A DNA stretch of 64,000 bases from Caldibacillus debilis DSM 16016 (lineage in GTDB: Bacteria; Bacillota; Bacilli; Bacillales; Caldibacillaceae): positions 174-64,173 of the forward strand of contig NZ_KB912915.1 of assembly GCF_000383875.1 (NCBI RefSeq), written 5' to 3'. Position numbers and translations under genes: made by a program. Below the pieces are notes generated by a model that was given only the letters and a program-made list of their open reading frames with translations, ran no database searches and was not told the DNA's origin. Shown piece by piece: positions 61,715 to 64,000 of this stretch (position 1 is the stretch's first letter; each line of letters opens with the position of its first letter).

Positions 61715-63565
61715 TTAGCCGGAATAGGCGATGACGCGGTTTTTCCCTTTCCGTTTCGCGTCGTACAACGCTTCGTCCGCCCGGCGGAACAATTTTAAAG
61801 GATCGTCTTTCATCTTCCTGTTCCAATAGGCCACCCCGCAAGATATGGTCACTTTCGGATCCGTATGGGTTTCCGCCAATTTTGCGATCCGCTCCGCCAG
61901 CAGCACGCCGTCCCGCAAGGAGCGGCCGGGCATGTAGATGGCCAGTTCTTCCCCTCCCCACCGGGCGCTGATTTCCCGATCCGTCAAATTGTCTTTTATG
62001 ATCCCCGCCAGCTGGATCAGCACCCGATCGCCGACATGATGGCCGTAAGTGTCGTTCACGAACTTAAAATTGTCGATATCGATTAAGATGAACGTCCCTT
62101 CCAAGTCCTCGGCCATCGATTTTTCCAGCACCTGATCCAAATAATTCCGGTTGTACAATTTCGTGCTGTAATCGGTGATCACGAGCCACTCCAGCTCTTC
62201 CCGGAGCAGGGAATTGGCGATCGCCAAAGAAGAATGCTGGGTCAGCGTCTGAAAAAGCTTGAAGGTTTTAAACGAAAAAAAATAAGGCTCATGATGGAGG
62301 GCGACGGCAAATCCCCATATTTCATCTTCCTGTTCCATCGGCACGGCCATCAGCGAAAGAAACCGATGGCGCCTGTCCTTTTGATGTTCGGAAAAATCGC
62401 CGATAAACAAAGGTTCGCGGTTGGAAGAGAAATGATCCTGCAGAAACCGCAAATAAAAGGCGCTTTCCTCGCCGAAAAAAAACGGGGTGCTCCCCTGCAA
62501 AACATGGGGATTTTTTCCTTTGAGGAGCACAAAGGCCGCTTCTTCCGCCCGGAGCGAAGATTTCAGCTGGCTGATCATGTAATGGGTCCGGTCATCGAGG
62601 GACAGGCGGGAATTCAATTGATGGGATACCTTCGTCACCAGCTTCAGCTCCCGGACAAGCTGGTTCGACTGCTGGTACAGATGGGCGTTTTCCATCGCGT
62701 TCCCCGCCGTATTGGCCAAAATGGAAATGAATTCCACCATCGTTTTCGGGATCCGTTCCATCCGGACATTGCCGATTTGCAAAATCCCGTAAACCCCTTG
62801 TTTTCCTTTTAACGGAAAATAAAGGGTGTTCCCGTCTTTCCCTTCCTCCATGCATACCTGCCCCGTCACATACGCTTTCATCGACAAGGCTTCCAGATCG
62901 TTATAGTTCAACAATTGCACCGGCAAATGCCCGCAATCGTTGTCGTTGGACAACAACAGATGATAGGAAAAGGCGGGGTACAGTTCCTTCAAAAATTCCA
63001 CCATTTCTTGCAAAACTTCCCCGATATCCATGGAGGAATGGATTTTCATCGTCACGCGGAGCAATTTCTCATTCCAAATCTCCTTGACGCAAACGGATTT
63101 AAAGGAAAAGAGCTTCACCAAAAATTGGGACACGGTCAAGGAAAACTGCTCCCACCATTCGGCGGAAGGACATTCCGCCAAGGAAATCCGGTCCAAAAGG
63201 ATGCAACCGATCGGATCCCGGGTTCCGTTTCTTAAAAGAATGCCGGTTTTGTAAGGGGGAAACGCCCCTTCGCCGATCCGGACGAAGACGCCGCGGCCGT
63301 CTTCCCGCAGCCGGTGCTTCATTTCGTCCCAATCGTCGATGAAGGAGAATATTTCCGGGGGTTTCAGGAGGACGGCGATCTCTTCCGTCTCAAAGGCGGA
63401 CAGCCGGAGCAAAAAGCGGATCCGCTCCGCTCCGAGATGTTTGCAAAGCGTTTCGGCCAGTATATTCATATCGTCATGAAGGACGCTCTCCGGTCTGCAT
63501 TCATACATGATCCCGAGAAGCTCGCTTTTCAATCCGTAAAGCAACTGCTCTTCCTGGGCATTCAT
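61715..63565 (-). CDS. dgcP: GAF-GGDEF diguanylate cyclase DgcP
   Basis: Makes c-di-GMP from two GTP. 616 residues from ATG 63565 (AGGTGAG eight bases upstream). Contains an N-terminal sensory part, two GAF-like regions (about 185-330, with NAMENAHLYQQSNQLVREL as connecting helix, and about 340-450), and a GGDEF domain with LVITDYSTKLYNRNYLDQVL and active site RWGGEELAIYMPG at about 535. The five residues before GGEEL are ISARW, preceded by TDRE, so the inhibitory RxxD I-site is missing and feedback inhibition is unlikely. Next to ytsP as dgcP (ytrP) is in B. subtilis. The signal bound by the GAF domains is unknown. Confidence 0.93.
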   Translation of the reverse strand: MNAQEEQLLYGLKSELLGIMYECRPESVLHDDMNILAETLCKHLGAERIRFLLRLSAFETEEIAVLLKPPEIFSFIDDWDEMKHRLREDGRGVFVRIGEGAFPPYKTGILLRNGTRDPIGCILLDRISLAECPSAEWWEQFSLTVSQFLVKLFSFKSVCVKEIWNEKLLRVTMKIHSSMDIGEVLQEMVEFLKELYPAFSYHLLLSNDNDCGHLPVQLLNYNDLEALSMKAYVTGQVCMEEGKDGNTLYFPLKGKQGVYGILQIGNVRMERIPKTMVEFISILANTAGNAMENAHLYQQSNQLVRELKLVTKVSHQLNSRLSLDDRTHYMISQLKSSLRAEEAAFVLLKGKNPHVLQGSTPFFFGEESAFYLRFLQDHFSSNREPLFIGDFSEHQKDRRHRFLSLMAVPMEQEDEIWGFAVALHHEPYFFSFKTFKLFQTLTQHSSLAIANSLLREELEWLVITDYSTKLYNRNYLDQVLEKSMAEDLEGTFILIDIDNFKFVNDTYGHHVGDRVLIQLAGIIKDNLTDREISARWGGEELAIYMPGRSLRDGVLLAERIAKLAETHTDPKVTISCGVAYWNRKMKDDPLKLFRRADEALYDAKRKGKNRVIAYSG

Positions 63566-63708
63566 TCCAATCTCACCTGTCTGCGTTATGATCGAAATAA
63601 TCAAAAAATTACGCAAAGTTTTCCCCGTTTCCGGAGGAACTCTGCGATTATTTTAGCAAGGATTAACATTTTTGGACGAATTTCCATATTTTTCATCCGT
63701 ATGTATTC

Positions 63709-63717
63709 ATTATAGCA
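63709..63717 (-). promoter_or_regulatory. Extended -10 promoter of dgcP
   Basis: The minus strand reads TG-C-TATAAT (63709-63717), without a good -35. Leader about 140 nt. A second TGCTAAAAT occurs closer to the gene (near 63651-63659). Confidence 0.5.
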
Positions 63718-64000
63718 TAAAAACGCATTTGTTGATTCAATTTTTAAATGTTTTTTTAACTTTTGCCCGCCGCAAAAATTAAAAATTCGTCCCAAGGCGG
63801 CTTCCGGTCCCAAATTTGGGCCGGCGGAAAAACTCCCCCCATCGGCCGCCCCGAAAAAAACCGGCAGGCGGCCGGACATCCGGTCCGTTCCCTTTCCGAA
63901 TCATGCCCTTCCGGTTTTCACGTTCCGCCGCCCGAACCATCCGACATAGAAATCTTGTTCAACATAGCCGCAAAAACCCCGTCCGCCTTGAAGCGGGACC
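63718..64000. other. Gene-free right edge
   Basis: AT-rich near the promoter, then GC-rich. No gene or RNA recognised before the window ends. Confidence 0.4.

Overview
The window is a chromosomal segment of a spore-forming Bacillaceae. Gene content and order follow the Bacillus subtilis region running from speD/gapB through polA, citZ-icd-mdh, pyk-pfkA, accAD, dnaE, ackA, sppA, sspA, thiI, iscS and ezrA to ytsP/dgcP. Coding DNA is GC-rich, wobble positions favour G/C, strong AGGAGG-type ribosome sites are frequent, and several genes start with TTG or GTG. Together this suggests a moderately thermophilic genus close to Geobacillus or Caldibacillus. The genus is an inference, not something the sequence proves. 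Spore genes (ytaF, ytvI, ytrH, ytrI, ytfJ, sspA) show that it sporulates.

Layout. 1-9.7 kb, all minus strand: speD, gapB (with a CcpN-type operator), a LysM/NlpC-P60 wall hydrolase, coaE, ytaF, mutM and polA. 9.8-14.7 kb is an accessory island: two same-orientation decayed ISLre2-type (UPF0236) transposase copies enclose AT-rich DNA with gene fragments (a DUF4314-like piece, a deoC piece), an intact Vga-like ABC-F ribosome-protection gene, and a hairpin/MITE-like element in its leader. It occupies the place where B. subtilis has phoP-phoR. 14.7-25.9 kb carries central metabolism: mdh, icd, citZ, ytwI, ytvI, fxsA, pyk, pfkA, accA and accD. 26-35 kb: a GntR/FadR-type regulator coupled to malic enzyme ytsJ, dnaE (short at its C-terminus), ytrH-ytrI behind a SigE-like promoter, nrnA, ytpI and ytoI. 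35-47 kb mixes core genes (ytkL, pepQ, ald, a universal stress gene, an EcsC gene, ackA) with remnants (a uvrA tail, IS3-family scraps) and one unusual gene, a secreted beta-propeller protein with a C-terminal carbohydrate-binding-like domain. 47-64 kb: ytxK, tpx, ytfJ, ytfI, yteJ, sppA, NAD kinase, ytcJ, sspA, thiI, iscS, ezrA, ytsP and dgcP.

The genes form a carbon-metabolism block. Glycolysis (pfkA, pyk), gluconeogenesis (gapB, ytsJ), TCA entry (citZ, icd, mdh), fatty-acid initiation (accDA) and overflow acetate (ackA) sit together, with visible sites consistent with CcpN and CcpA control. Around them lie DNA maintenance genes (polA, mutM, dnaE, nrnA), spore-membrane genes, sulfur transfer for tRNA thiolation (iscS-thiI), cell division (ezrA) and second-messenger signalling (dgcP).

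Intergenic regions are long (often 300-1000 bp), GC-rich and mostly featureless apart from terminators. I found no tRNA, rRNA, CRISPR array, prophage or toxin-antitoxin module. The best candidates for something new are a possible small RNA between sspA and thiI, the hairpin/attenuator element before the ABC-F gene, and the propeller-CBM secreted protein. No wholly new multi-gene system is evident.
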